In this document: positions 62,201-64,000 of the stretch, piece after piece
Layout: each line of letters opens with the position of its first letter
Numbering within the stretch: position 1 is the first letter of the stretch
Assembly (NCBI RefSeq): GCF_902459465.1
Contig: NC_047062.1
Location: 3,288,501 to 3,352,500 of the forward strand
From: Asterias rubens
Taxonomy: Eukaryota; Echinodermata; Asteroidea; Forcipulatida; Asteriidae
Reading direction: 5' to 3'
DNA length: 64,000 nucleotides
Position numbers and translations under genes: made by a program
The notes under the pieces: generated by a model
Seen by the model: only the letters and a program-made list of their open reading frames with translations
The model's database searches: none
What the model was told of the DNA's origin: nothing

Positions 62201-63528
62201 CAGCAGCGACCAAAGCTCAACGCCAACGGACGCGACAGTTTGGCGCCCGAGTGGCTTTATTTCTTGTCATCTACGCACCGCGACGAGGCATTCTGGAGAT
62301 ATGGAACACCCAACAGGGACCCAGAGTGGCTGCCTTCAATGTACCCAAATCATGCCAGTAAGTTTTGTGTTTTCTGTAACCAGATTGAATTTAAATCTTT
62401 CGCTCCTCATTGTGTACCAGAATAGACTGTGCAAGTTTCGCACCTTTACAAACTTCCGAGACCAGGGCCCAGTTTCATAGAGCTGCTAAGCACAAAAATT
62501 TGCTTAGCAAGAAATTTCTTCCTTGGTAAAAACAGGATTACCAAACAAATTTGTTGCATATATTGCTTGTTAGTCTGGTATTCAGCTGTTGTTTGCTTAT
62601 CCTGAAAATCACGTGAAAATTGGTTGGTAATCCTGTTTTTATCAAGGCAAACATTTCATGCTAAGCAAATTTTTATGCTTAGCAGCTCTGTAAAATTGGG
62701 CCCAAGTTGGTCCTAACCATTCTTTAGTTTTACATGTGTGCGATTCGTCCTCCTCATCATCTTTGAAAAAGATACTGAAAAAATAGGGAGACTGCCAGCA
62801 TATCTTGAGAACTCAGGTTCAAGTCCTACTCTGTTCAACTTTTTTTTGTTAAACCATGTTGGATTACACAAAGTGTGGATACTGGTCTACTAATGTTGCT
62901 TGTGTGATTAAATGTTGTAAACTTGTCTGTGACTTGTTTTTAAACTTTCATCGTTGTGTTTTGCTGAATTGTGTAGGGACAGTATTGGAATAAGATTGTC
63001 CTTTTGTGTAATTCTAGGTCATTTGCCTTTATGTCTTTGAGGTTTTGTTGCGTAAGTGCATTTTGTCATTTAGCATGCACTGCTTTTTATCATATTAAGT
63101 ACCGTCATGTACAGCAAGCATGATACTCCACAGAGGCGATTGCATCCATGCCCCTGCCTTGGTGCCCTTGAAATTCTCCATAAGAAACCATAATTCGGTA
63201 TTTTCTACTTCGAGTGTCTTTTAATCAGTATTGATGAAATCAAAAATAAACCATCAATACAAAAACAAAACAAATTTGTCTTCTTTTTTTTCTACCAGGC
63301 TTCTCTGTCCCGGCTACGGCATGATGGGTCTCAACAGTCTCTCTATTCAAGACTCTAGAGCCAAGCCTCGGACATTACAGTGTTGCCTCATACAAGCAGA
63401 CGGGTTAGTCAGGACCATCGGCGTACCGTTCCATCTGGCACTGAGTGATAAAAACAGCAAGAGGGCCCATGACTTACATCTCGTCAAGAAGCTGTCTGGG
63501 CTTCTACATCATAAGTCCACAGTTAAAG
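8187..63528 (+). CDS. RAB3GAP2: RAB3GAP2, Rab3 GTPase-activating protein non-catalytic subunit (5' part)
   Basis: In other animals RAB3GAP2 binds RAB3GAP1; the complex stimulates GTP hydrolysis by Rab3 and acts as exchange factor for Rab18 at the ER and in vesicle traffic. Thirteen coding exons join in phase: 8187-8292, 9259-9302, 10003-10129, 12082-12163, 12870-12993, 13399-13600, 14543-14641, 15775-15923, 17051-17130, 18885-18986, 61115-61254, 62135-62357 and 63299-63528. They give about 569 residues, against roughly 1390 in the human protein, so the rest lies beyond the window. Diagnostic stretches are [57 protein letters not shown] and PFHLALSDK. Intron 10 is 42 kb and carries four antisense TRIM genes. 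Confidence 0.95.
8659..9071. mobile_element. hAT-like MITE, copy 1, with 8-bp target duplication
   Basis: The ends are CGGTCCTACTACTTGCCG and GCAAGTAGTAGGACCC, and both subterminal regions repeat GTTGACGGC in opposite orientations. CCTCCTTG flanks both sides (8651-8658 and 9072-9079). It has 413 bp with no coding capacity. An AAGATGGCGGC motif at 8910-8920 resembles a YY1-type site. It lies in RAB3GAP2 intron 1. A second copy is at 51249-51708. Confidence 0.88.
9259..9302 (+). CDS. RAB3GAP2: RAB3GAP2 coding exon 2
   Basis: This 44-nt microexon-like exon encodes [15 protein letters not shown], the acidic tryptophan motif found after the N-terminus in the family. It has acceptor TTGTTCAG and donor GTAAGT. 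Confidence 0.88.
9471..9718. repeat. 124-bp direct tandem duplication
   Basis: Two nearly identical head-to-tail copies begin TTAAGTTTGCGCCAGG at 9471 and 9595, in RAB3GAP2 intron 2. Each carries GGTTCTGAAAA, AAACCGGTGATTAGCC or a close variant, and ACGTTTTGRTCGGTATGCTG, motifs also seen in the palindrome at 59916-60116. Confidence 0.9.
10003..10129 (+). CDS. RAB3GAP2: RAB3GAP2 coding exon 3
   Basis: It encodes [20 protein letters not shown] and [20 protein letters not shown], containing the conserved [10 protein letters not shown]. The acceptor is TTGTCTCCAG, the donor GTAAGT; it ends in phase 1. Confidence 0.93.
11156..11701. mobile_element. Palindromic element interrupted by a hAT-like insertion
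   Basis: The left arm ACCCATATACACCGATGTGT continues GTTAGCACTGTATA; the right arm is its complement near 11641-11700. The two halves also pair through AGGCATGTTACTCGAGT and ACTCGAGTAACATGCCT at the centre. The left arm is split at 11191 by the element 11192-11549; without it the palindrome would be about 180 bp. Confidence 0.8.
11192..11549. mobile_element. hAT-like MITE with CGATAT-rich ends, copy 1
   Basis: The termini are TAAGCTTGGGCGATA and TATCGCCCAAGCTTA, flanked by ACTGTATA at 11184-11191 and 11550-11557 (8-bp duplication, as in hAT elements). The ends are dense in CGATAT palindromes; the centre (about 11335-11460) is not palindromic and is conserved in the copies at 17278-17661 and 44849-45198. 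Confidence 0.88.
12082..12163 (+). CDS. RAB3GAP2: RAB3GAP2 coding exon 4
   Basis: It encodes [20 protein letters not shown] and ALNQDEG. The acceptor is CTCCTGCAG, the donor GTGAGT; it ends in phase 2 and the join to exon 5 gives GECVTS. Confidence 0.88.
12870..12993 (+). CDS. RAB3GAP2: RAB3GAP2 coding exon 5
   Basis: It encodes [18 protein letters not shown] and [18 protein letters not shown], among the best conserved blocks of the family (start of the N-terminal beta-propeller-like region). The acceptor is GATTACAG, the donor GTGAGT; it ends in phase 0. Confidence 0.95.
13399..13600 (+). CDS. RAB3GAP2: RAB3GAP2 coding exon 6
   Basis: It encodes [20 protein letters not shown] then [10 protein letters not shown] and [18 protein letters not shown]. 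The acceptor is ATCTTTAG, the donor GTAAGG; it ends in phase 1. Confidence 0.95.
14018..14350. mobile_element. MITE family Q, near-complete copy
   Basis: The ends TTAAAGCCATTATACACTTT and CCAATGGCTTTAA are imperfect inverted repeats. The interior matches 6541-7012 without its hairpin. It is non-coding, in RAB3GAP2 intron 6. Confidence 0.8.
14543..14641 (+). CDS. RAB3GAP2: RAB3GAP2 coding exon 7
   Basis: It encodes [20 protein letters not shown] and [24 protein letters not shown] is identical to the vertebrate block. The acceptor is GATTTGTAG, the donor GTAAGT. Confidence 0.94.
14916..15218. mobile_element. MITE family P copy
   Basis: The ends AAAGACAGTGGACAC and GTGTCCACTGCCTTTAAA are inverted repeats. 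The interior has AAACATTGTGAGAAACAGC, AAGAAGTAATTTTCCACGA and ATTATCTCGCAACTTCAACG as in the copy at 17864. It lies in RAB3GAP2 intron 7. Confidence 0.8.
15775..15923 (+). CDS. RAB3GAP2: RAB3GAP2 coding exon 8
   Basis: It encodes [20 protein letters not shown] through [14 protein letters not shown]. The acceptor is CATTTCAAG, the donor GTGAGA; it ends in phase 0. Confidence 0.92.
15993..16770. mobile_element. Palindromic element with TTTCATAGAGCTGCT ends, interrupted
   Basis: The outer ends TTTCATAGAGCTGCTCA and GCAGCTCTATGAAATG are inverted. This is the same family as 62463-62706. The inner part is occupied by the separate element 16118-16738. Confidence 0.65.
16118..16738. mobile_element. 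Harbinger-like MITE with TTA target duplication
   Basis: It starts GGCCTAAAAAAAAATTG and ends with TTTTTTTTGTTGGCC; the inner arms TTGGATTGCCCT and AGGGCAATCCAA pair. TTA at 16115-16117 and 16739-16741 is a 3-bp duplication of the TWA type. It has 621 bp with no convincing coding frame. Confidence 0.75.
17051..17130 (+). CDS. RAB3GAP2: RAB3GAP2 coding exon 9
   Basis: It encodes [20 protein letters not shown] and AFLSAA, matching QPLLSxVAxAxASKLxSA of the family. The acceptor is TATTTAAAG, the donor GTTGGT; it ends in phase 2. Confidence 0.92.
17278..17661. mobile_element. hAT-like MITE with CGATAT-rich ends, copy 2
   Basis: It has the same family as 11192-11549, with an extra direct copy of about 30 bp (ATCGATTAAGTATCGCAATA) at 17383-17440. 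The right terminus is truncated (GCCCAAGCT) and no clean 8-bp duplication remains. It lies in RAB3GAP2 intron 9. Confidence 0.82.
17690..18234. mobile_element. SINE-like segment followed by MITE family P copy
   Basis: At 17690-17863 the core CTGAACTATCTAGCCCTATG matches the SINE-like family also seen near 3825, 20940 and 57065. At 17864-18234 the family P element has ends TTAAAGGCAGTGGACAC and GTGTCCAGTGTCTGTTTAA. Neither codes for protein. Confidence 0.7.
18545..18770 (-). mobile_element. tRNA-derived SINE, type 1
   Basis: Read on the minus strand it begins AGTGTCGTGGCCGAGCGATT (box A-like) and continues to GTGGGTTCGAATCCC (box B-like), spaced as in a class II tRNA. It is not a tRNA gene because the acceptor stem and folding are lost. 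It lies in RAB3GAP2 intron 9, just before exon 10. Confidence 0.75.
18885..18986 (+). CDS. RAB3GAP2: RAB3GAP2 coding exon 10 (before the 42-kb intron)
   Basis: It encodes [20 protein letters not shown] and [14 protein letters not shown]. The acceptor is TTCTGCTCAG, the donor GTAAGT; it ends in phase 2 and joins exon 11 at RFGLPD. Confidence 0.92.
19262..21479. other. 3' part of tandem unit A, downstream of TRIM copy A
   Basis: The stretch from 19280 (CACACATGGTGTTCCTGAAA) to 21480 aligns in order with 33680-35878 and 42850-46088, with lower identity. It contains no recognisable gene apart from SINE-like fragments. Confidence 0.75.
20868..21085 (-). mobile_element. SINE-like element, type 2
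   Basis: It shares the block CCCTATGTTGACGATCTCCT, AATATCTTTACTCTGGG and GATCACACCC with the copies near 3840 and 57070. It lies 0.4 kb downstream of TRIM copy A. Confidence 0.65.
21480..23467 (-). CDS. TRIM copy A coding exon 2
   Basis: The acceptor T(9)ACAG precedes 23467. The frame is open through the RING without a break; the absence of an ATG before the RING reflects splicing, not truncation. It ends with TGA at 21482-21480. Confidence 0.93.
21480..31571 (-). CDS. TRIM copy A: RING, B-box, coiled-coil, NHL-like protein
   Basis: This is a predicted ubiquitin E3 ligase of the TRIM2/3/56/71-like group. Two coding exons join: 31571-31538 and 23467-21480, giving 673 residues. There is a RING (about residues 45-88, C3HC4: [17 protein letters not shown]), B-box 1 (about 129-168), B-box 2 (about 192-225, CSKH through HRSPDH) and a coiled coil (about 237-362). 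The C-terminal third is a degenerate NHL-type propeller ending KIFHHKEN. No filamin-type domain is evident. The intron is 8.1 kb because of a large nested transposon. It is the most diverged of the three tandem copies. Function beyond E3 prediction is unknown. Confidence 0.88.
23500..23931. mobile_element. Head-to-head pair of tRNA-derived SINEs in TRIM A intron
   Basis: A minus-oriented copy at 23500-23830 (TCCCTGGGGAGTATACAGC core, ending at the box B-like GGGATTCGATCC) faces a plus-oriented copy at 23844-23931 (GTGTCGTGGCTCAGAGC to GGGTTCAAGTCCC). The arrangement recurs in unit B at 38220-38624, so it predates the duplication. Confidence 0.78.
26720..28115. repeat. GC-rich tandem array with a central inverted block
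   Basis: There are repeated units of about 110-130 bp that carry AAAAGGTGCCGTTC, CCCCGTCCC, ACGTGCTCTAA and CTCCATGATCCCGTCCC. Between about 27270 and 27590 the units run in the opposite direction (GGGACGGGGAGAGG, AACGGCACCTTTTA), making a very large potential hairpin. Open frames here (up to 124 codons) follow the repeat and are not genes. Confidence 0.9.
28170..28645. repeat. GC-rich palindrome and (AC)n microsatellites
   Basis: GCTATGGGCGCGCGCAGCC at about 28174 faces GGGCTGCCCATAGC at 28227-28240. (AC)n runs are at about 28412-28430 and 28620-28642. No gene is visible. Confidence 0.65.
29017..31537. other. AT-rich part of TRIM A intron 1
   Basis: It contains a SINE-like piece near 29277-29345 (AGGAAACAAGTGTCAGGACT), a poly-G run at 29765-29780 and a diverged tandem duplication near 30700-30980 (TTACACAGTTTTTGCATATT in both copies). 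No coding frame is convincing. Confidence 0.6.
31538..31571 (-). CDS. TRIM copy A coding exon 1 (34 nt)
   Basis: The ATG at 31571-31569 encodes [11 protein letters not shown] plus one base. The donor GTAAGA follows. The same exon with [11 protein letters not shown] lies upstream of copies B and C, and the phase (1) fits exon 2 exactly. Confidence 0.8.
31572..33103. other. Upstream region of TRIM copy A
   Basis: The first about 130 bp (31572-31700) align with the same position upstream of exon 1 in B (40071-40200) and C (49251-49400), so they probably hold the 5' untranslated region and promoter. Beyond 31940 unit A has extra sequence absent from B. No gene was recognised. Confidence 0.6.
33785..33990. 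mobile_element. Palindromic MITE within unit B
   Basis: AACTGTGTAAGTTTACTG through AAAAAGTACCCACA is the inverse of GAGTACTTTTTGTAACACC through CTTACACCGTTTGAAGAT. The same family is at 42955-43140 in unit C and at 52483-52748. Confidence 0.7.
35395..35712. mobile_element. 3' end of a LINE-like retroelement, only in unit B
   Basis: It ends ACAGCGCTTTATAAATGC and a (TTAAG)n tail, typical of truncated CR1/L2-like inserts. It is preceded by three extra copies of GGCATCCAATAAT at 35350-35390. The matching site in unit C (near 45795) reads GGCATCCAATAATATATC without the insert. Confidence 0.72.
35879..37860 (-). CDS. TRIM copy B coding exon 2
   Basis: The acceptor TTTTTCTTACAG precedes 37860, where [19 protein letters not shown] begins. 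An in-frame ATG further upstream (MIFIQLFF) would read through the intron and is not used in this model. TGA at 35881-35879. Confidence 0.94.
35879..40070 (-). CDS. TRIM copy B: RING, B-box, coiled-coil, NHL-like protein
   Basis: It has the same domain order as copy A, and 671 residues from exons 40070-40037 and 37860-35879. The RING is complete ([17 protein letters not shown]); both B-boxes, coiled coil and propeller are intact with no stop or frameshift. It lacks two residues present in A and C (EIPFKIAV instead of [10 protein letters not shown]). The 2.2-kb intron contains SINEs, an (AAT)n run and a block also conserved in C. It is predicted to be a cytoplasmic ubiquitin ligase; its substrate is unknown. 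Confidence 0.9.
38163..38624. mobile_element. (AAT)n microsatellite and SINE pair in TRIM B intron
   Basis: (TAA)n runs to about 38212, followed by a minus SINE (38220-38515, TAAAGCGCTTTATACACC start and GGATTCGAACC) and a plus SINE (38539-38624, ending GGGTTCGAGTCCC). It parallels 23500-23931 of unit A and is absent at this place in unit C. Confidence 0.75.
39100..39545. other. Strongly conserved intron block, unit B
   Basis: It is nearly identical to 48259-48727 of unit C over about 440 bp, including TGGGAAAGACGTCAGACCGG and GCAAGAAACCAACTTTTTTT. Overlapping plus-strand frames of 106-145 codons are not conserved in start or phase between copies, so it is probably not coding. It resembles nothing recognised. 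Confidence 0.6.
39640..39745 (-). mobile_element. SINE type 1 fragment, unit B
   Basis: AGGAAACAAGTGTCAGGACT followed by GGGACTCGAACCCACACTTT is the complement of a tRNA-like box B region. The identical fragment is at 48828-48930 in unit C. Confidence 0.7.
40037..40070 (-). CDS. TRIM copy B coding exon 1 (34 nt)
   Basis: It encodes [11 protein letters not shown] plus the G of a split Asp codon; the donor GTGAGA follows. The phase fits exon 2 (GAC TGT CTT). Confidence 0.82.
41231..42551 (-). mobile_element. Nonautonomous Helitron-like element with empty site in unit B
   Basis: Read on the minus strand it begins TCTATATTATAAAAGCGC and ends CTAG, and just before the end is a strong hairpin (GCGGGATGCCGCGC against GCGTGGCAACCCCGC). 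It is inserted between A (41230) and T (42552) with no target duplication; unit B reads CAGTATGAGC at 33371-33380 with no insert. The interior is pyrimidine-rich with a 20-nt C run near 42274 and no helicase. TC start, CTRR end, hairpin and A/T insertion fit a Helitron. Confidence 0.82.
43775..44777 (+). mobile_element. 5'-truncated CR1-like LINE, only in unit C
   Basis: It is inserted in sequence that reads ACTAGCAATGCTTC in unit B (about 34440-34453). It ends with GCGCTATATAAGAATGG and an (ATT)n tail, as in CR1/L2-type elements. It contains the reverse transcriptase C-terminal part (43850-44701). Confidence 0.85.
43850..44701 (+). pseudogene. Reverse transcriptase C-terminal fragment (CR1-like LINE)
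   Basis: The 283-codon frame opens at the catalytic YADD motif ([10 protein letters not shown]) and continues through [34 protein letters not shown] and [10 protein letters not shown], the thumb and C-terminal region typical of CR1/L2 non-LTR elements. No stop interrupts it, which suggests a young insertion. The endonuclease and the rest of the transcriptase are missing because of 5' truncation, so it is not a functional enzyme. Confidence 0.88.
44849..45198. mobile_element. hAT-like MITE with CGATAT-rich ends, copy 3
   Basis: The termini are TAAGCTTGGGCGATA and TATCGCCCAAGCTTA with ATGTGACT on both sides (44841-44848 and 45199-45206). Unit B reads ATGTGACTATAG near 34525 without the insert. 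It is in reverse orientation relative to copies 1 and 2. Confidence 0.9.
45885..46009. mobile_element. Harbinger-like 125-bp MITE with TAA duplication
   Basis: The ends GGCCGTGTCCGAAACG and CGTTTCGCACACGGCC are inverted; arms continue through TTCGGCTACAGCTACG and CGTAGCTGTAGCCGAA. TAA flanks it at 45882-45884 and 46010-46012, and unit B has the single TAA at 35800-35802. It lies about 80 bp downstream of the TRIM copy C stop codon. Confidence 0.88.
46089..48076 (-). CDS. TRIM copy C coding exon 2
   Basis: The acceptor TTTTTCTTACAG precedes 48076. The exon encodes the entire RING-to-propeller part and ends with TGA at 46091-46089. Confidence 0.94.
46089..49250 (-). CDS. TRIM copy C: RING, B-box, coiled-coil, NHL-like protein
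   Basis: It has exons 49250-49217 and 48076-46089, 673 residues. The RING ([17 protein letters not shown]), B-box 1, B-box 2 (CSKH to HCKPDH), coiled coil and NHL-like propeller are intact. It begins [10 protein letters not shown] after the exon junction. It is closest to copy B; the differences are scattered substitutions. A longer unspliced frame opens at 48326 but passes through repeat sequence in the intron. Predicted ubiquitin ligase, substrate unknown. Confidence 0.9.
48259..48727. other. Strongly conserved intron block, unit C
   Basis: It is the counterpart of 39100-39545, with a 25-bp insertion near 48340 that shifts the overlapping plus-strand frame. It lies between exons 1 and 2 of TRIM copy C. 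Confidence 0.6.
48828..48930 (-). mobile_element. SINE type 1 fragment, unit C
   Basis: It is the same fragment as 39640-39745 (GGGACTCGAACCCACACTTT), so its insertion predates the B/C duplication. Confidence 0.7.
49217..49250 (-). CDS. TRIM copy C coding exon 1 (34 nt)
   Basis: It is identical to the exon of copy [12 protein letters not shown] plus the first base of a Glu codon; the donor GTGAGA follows at 49216. Confidence 0.82.
49251..51248. other. TRIM copy C upstream region and end of tandem array
   Basis: Similarity to unit B continues to about 50250 and then fades. An A-rich low-complexity tract is at 50750-50822, and a family P end fragment (AATAGTGTCCACTGCCTTTA) at 50547-50566. No gene is visible. 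Confidence 0.65.
51249..51708. mobile_element. hAT-like MITE, copy 2, with 8-bp target duplication
   Basis: The ends are GGGTCCTACTACTTGCCG and GGCAAGTAGTAGGACCG with CTGGAAGG on both sides (51241-51248 and 51709-51716). It is in inverse orientation to copy 1 (8659-9071), with the same GTTGACGGC subterminal repeats and the CAAGATGGCTGCCGAC core on the minus strand. Confidence 0.9.
51883..52055. mobile_element. MITE family Q, internally deleted copy
   Basis: The ends TTAAAGCCATCATACACTTT and AAAGTGTATAATGGCTTTAA are inverted; the interior keeps GATGACCGATTGAGCC. It has 173 bp. Confidence 0.82.
52083..52215. mobile_element. Palindromic MITE
   Basis: GATTTCACAAAGATAG, TAACTTAGGACTAGTCCTAG and AGTCTTAACTCTTAATGAAATC form opposed arms of one element of about 130 bp. 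Confidence 0.65.
52483..52748. mobile_element. Palindromic MITE with about 85-bp arms
   Basis: The left arm (TTTGTACTTTTTGTAGTACA to GAAAATGATAGTAG) is matched inversely by CTACTATCATTATCTTCAAA to TTACAAAAAGTATCC. Relatives are at 33785-33990 and 42955-43140. Confidence 0.8.
52750..54905. other. Region between MITEs and TRIM copy D
   Basis: At 52752-52855 a small inverted element has GCTCTGGCTATGGCTACAAC opposed by GCCATAGCCGTAGCC. The rest is AT-rich; no convincing gene, and no clear polyadenylation signal of copy D was seen. Confidence 0.55.
54906..56879 (-). CDS. TRIM copy D: intronless RING, B-box, coiled-coil, NHL-like protein
   Basis: It is a single open frame of 657 residues from the ATG at 56879-56877 ([20 protein letters not shown]). 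The RING is C3HC4 ([17 protein letters not shown]; about residues 20-64), then B-box 1 (about 104-142), B-box 2 (CAKH to HKAPEH), a coiled coil and an NHL-like propeller with clear repeats ([36 protein letters not shown]). It is clearly homologous to A-C but far more diverged, richer in G+C, and lacks the leader exon. Either the coding intron was lost or it was gained by the A-C ancestor. Predicted E3 ubiquitin ligase; a 5' untranslated exon may exist. Confidence 0.93.
   Translation of the reverse strand: MAGITAKTILDKISLGHLKCTICCKRFTDPKTLDCLHSFCCNCLDKQKQIQQINGLKITCPLCKRETPLPETGIQDLRDNLTLISLVEEEGLKEQLVASQLKKIKCEACDEGEEAISRCMDCDDYLCKDCQWAHKRLSKMKNHKIAPLGDLRSGTVSFKSRVRDTIPKCAKHSNQDICTYCITCQMLICTACAVADHKAPEHSCEDARDASGTCQLEIKQEMTKAKEHQDEFEAAKLSTDHAKKRLTAMVNNATNKISKKADEEVAKIRQREMELKQQVKQIGQDRKAEIEAFQASLVANIKWSKHTMDIAEDFNTQGSPFEVLDLKHKILFIVKDLTKKPVPVLQHGLSFVDFKESQVENDGYFGKLLLEEKWEMKDEFGKRGTGDGEFMEARGITAYSNSDLAIADPFNGKITILDCKGQYKSSIRGVAENPDGQLQRPCDIATDRDDLLMVVDSPTVKVFNKQRKLMYQFIPGETTSTLKNGIKNGNAETEEPESDLRCIAVDIKNQIAVGDKGKRLISLHNVDGSLIKTVPAEMISKHLTFGSTERLIYTNLQARMLLACDFKGQEVFAIHTMSEENPEYEPTGVCCDSSGDIYIAVHSRVKGHKGEIHHFSPKGEHIACIVRGLNAPYGITFTPDGDLAVADVHNVKIFHRV
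56980..57275 (-). mobile_element. SINE type 2 (tRNA-derived), best copy
   Basis: On the minus strand a tRNA-like head (GATAGCTCATTTGGCAGAGT to GGTTCAGACCC) is preceded, in that orientation, by a body with GGGTGTGATCCCTGGCTACA. It lies just upstream of TRIM copy D. Confidence 0.75.
57573..57963. mobile_element. MITE family P, full-length copy
   Basis: The ends TTAAAGACAGTGAACACTAT and ATAGTGTCCACTGCCTTTAA are inverted; the interior holds TCTAAACTTGAGGTCTCGAA and ACAATGTTTTATACTATCA. Confidence 0.85.
58186..58258 (+). mobile_element. tRNA-like SINE fragment
   Basis: GATAGCTCATGTTGTAGAGC (box A-like) and GGTTCAAATCC (box B-like) are spaced as in a tRNA, but the acceptor arms do not pair, so it is read as a SINE head rather than a tRNA gene. 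Confidence 0.55.
58862..58935. repeat. Short degenerate tandem repeat
   Basis: There are three spaced copies of GGGCAGCGAGC(C/A)AACTT about 2 kb upstream of TRIM copy D. It could be a binding-site cluster or a chance minisatellite. Confidence 0.6.
59530..61114. other. End of intron 10, MITE-rich
   Basis: It contains the palindrome 59916-60116 and an internally deleted family P copy at 60241-60330 (TTAAAGACACTGGACACTAT to TAGTGTCCACAGCCTTAAA). No exon was seen between 56880 and 61114. Confidence 0.65.
59916..60116. mobile_element. 200-bp near-perfect palindrome
   Basis: GAAGAGTTTGCGGTAACACC through GGTTCTGAAAAGAACCGTTG faces its complement ending GGTGTTACCGCAAACTCTTC. The centre carries GACGTTTCGATCAGTATGCT and CTGATCGTCTTCTGGAG, motifs related to the tandem copies at 9471-9718. 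Confidence 0.88.
61115..61254 (+). CDS. RAB3GAP2: RAB3GAP2 coding exon 11 (after the 42-kb intron)
   Basis: It encodes [20 protein letters not shown] and [20 protein letters not shown]. The vertebrate proteins read RFGLPDSRRxG at the same join, so exon 10 to exon 11 continuity across 42 kb is well supported. The acceptor is TTTTTTTAAAG; it ends in phase 1. Confidence 0.95.
61330..62060. mobile_element. TTTCATAGAGCTGCT-type MITE fragments
   Basis: Several degenerate fragments (GAGCTGCTTGAGCAGCTCT near 61775, AGCTGCTAAAGCAAAAATTT near 61812, TTTTGTGCTTAAGTAGCTCT near 62015) occupy RAB3GAP2 intron 11. Confidence 0.65.
62135..62357 (+). CDS. RAB3GAP2: RAB3GAP2 coding exon 12
   Basis: It encodes [19 protein letters not shown], then [20 protein letters not shown] and [14 protein letters not shown]. 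The acceptor is CCCTACAG, the donor GTAAGT; it ends in phase 2. Confidence 0.96.
62463..62706. mobile_element. TTTCATAGAGCTGCT-type MITE, complete
   Basis: It begins GGGCCCAGTTTCATAGAGCT and ends AGCTCTGTAAAATTGGGCCC; the arms extend through TGCTAAGCACAAAAATTTGC and CAAATTTTTATGCTTAGCA. It lies in RAB3GAP2 intron 12. Confidence 0.85.
63299..63528 (+). CDS. RAB3GAP2: RAB3GAP2 coding exon 13 (last visible)
   Basis: It encodes [20 protein letters not shown], then [20 protein letters not shown] and [20 protein letters not shown]. The acceptor is TTCTACCAG, the donor GTTGGT; it ends in phase 1. The gene continues beyond the window. Confidence 0.95.
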
Positions 63529-64000
63529 GTTGGTGTCCATGGGAATGTAATTGCAATAACATGATTTCTTCAGTAAAGTCTGTCCCAATATGGCTCATCA
63601 AGCCGGTGTTTAAGTCAGGTTTCCTTGGCATTAAACGACTGAGAATATTTCTATTTCCCCTGGACAGGATGCCAGTCCAGCGCAAAATACTCCCAAGCTC
63701 CCATTTGTACTCCTGTTTGGAGAGAATCAATTATGATAAAACGCCTTGCTTAAGGGCACAAGTGTCGTGACCAAACCCACATTCTGTAAATTACAGAACT
63801 TGAGTCCACTCCCTAGACCACTAGACCAGGACACCCCACGTAACTGCAATAGCTTAATTTCTTCAGGTCACTGCTAAAATGTATCTCCTAAAATAGTACC
63901 TTAAAAATGTTATGAGTGTCAAATTGTCAAAACATTATATCCTGCTTAGAATTAGCCCGGATGTAGGGTACCTAGATAAGTTTTTTACACTAAGCATTTT
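63529..64000. other. Start of RAB3GAP2 intron 13
   Basis: It contains a SINE-like minus-strand fragment at about 63745-63838 (GCACAAGTGTCGTGACC to CTAGACCACTAGACCAGG). No further exon was seen before the window ends. Confidence 0.6.

Overview
This window is nuclear genomic DNA from an animal. Coding sequence is split into short exons with GT-AG introns, housekeeping genes resemble vertebrate orthologues, and most of the non-coding sequence is made of small inverted-repeat transposons, tRNA-derived SINEs and tandem repeats. The TRIM/NHL gene expansion and the MITE-rich introns suggest an invertebrate deuterostome, probably an echinoderm (perhaps a sea star). That placement is inference; no single sequence proves it.

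Layout. (1) Positions 1-2332 are a 22-bp satellite. (2) Positions 2427-7888, minus strand, hold the first five coding exons of XRCC3, a RAD51 paralogue; its C-terminus lies beyond the satellite, outside the window. (3) A 298-bp gap (7889-8186) separates the XRCC3 start from the start of RAB3GAP2 and looks like a shared divergent promoter. (4) RAB3GAP2 runs on the plus strand from 8187 past the end. Thirteen coding exons can be placed, encoding about 569 residues, all in a consistent splice phase. (5) Intron 10 of RAB3GAP2 (18987-61114, 42 kb) holds a nested cluster on the opposite strand of four RING/B-box/coiled-coil/NHL-like (TRIM family) genes. Copies A, B and C are near-identical tandem duplicates; copy D is a diverged, single-exon paralogue.

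A, B and C share a small first exon that is easily missed: 34 coding nucleotides encoding an 11-residue [10 protein letters not shown](T/N) leader plus the first base of a split codon. It lies 2.2, 1.1 and 8.1 kb upstream of the main exon in B, C and A. With this exon the proteins are 673, 671 and 673 residues. The tandem units are about 13.8 kb (A, enlarged by transposons), 7.9 kb (B) and 9.2 kb (C). Comparing B with C gives natural empty and filled sites for several transposons: a Helitron-like element, a CR1-like LINE fragment, a hAT-like element with an 8-bp target duplication and a Harbinger-like MITE with a TAA duplication, all present only in C. A different LINE tail is present only in B.

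Functions. XRCC3 acts in homologous recombination. RAB3GAP2 is the non-catalytic subunit of the Rab3GAP complex (Rab3 GAP and Rab18 GEF activity in other animals). The TRIM proteins are predicted ubiquitin E3 ligases; an immune or other role is not shown by the sequence. Coordinates of exons come from reading splice sites and homology by eye; transposon classes come from termini and target duplications, not from database searches.
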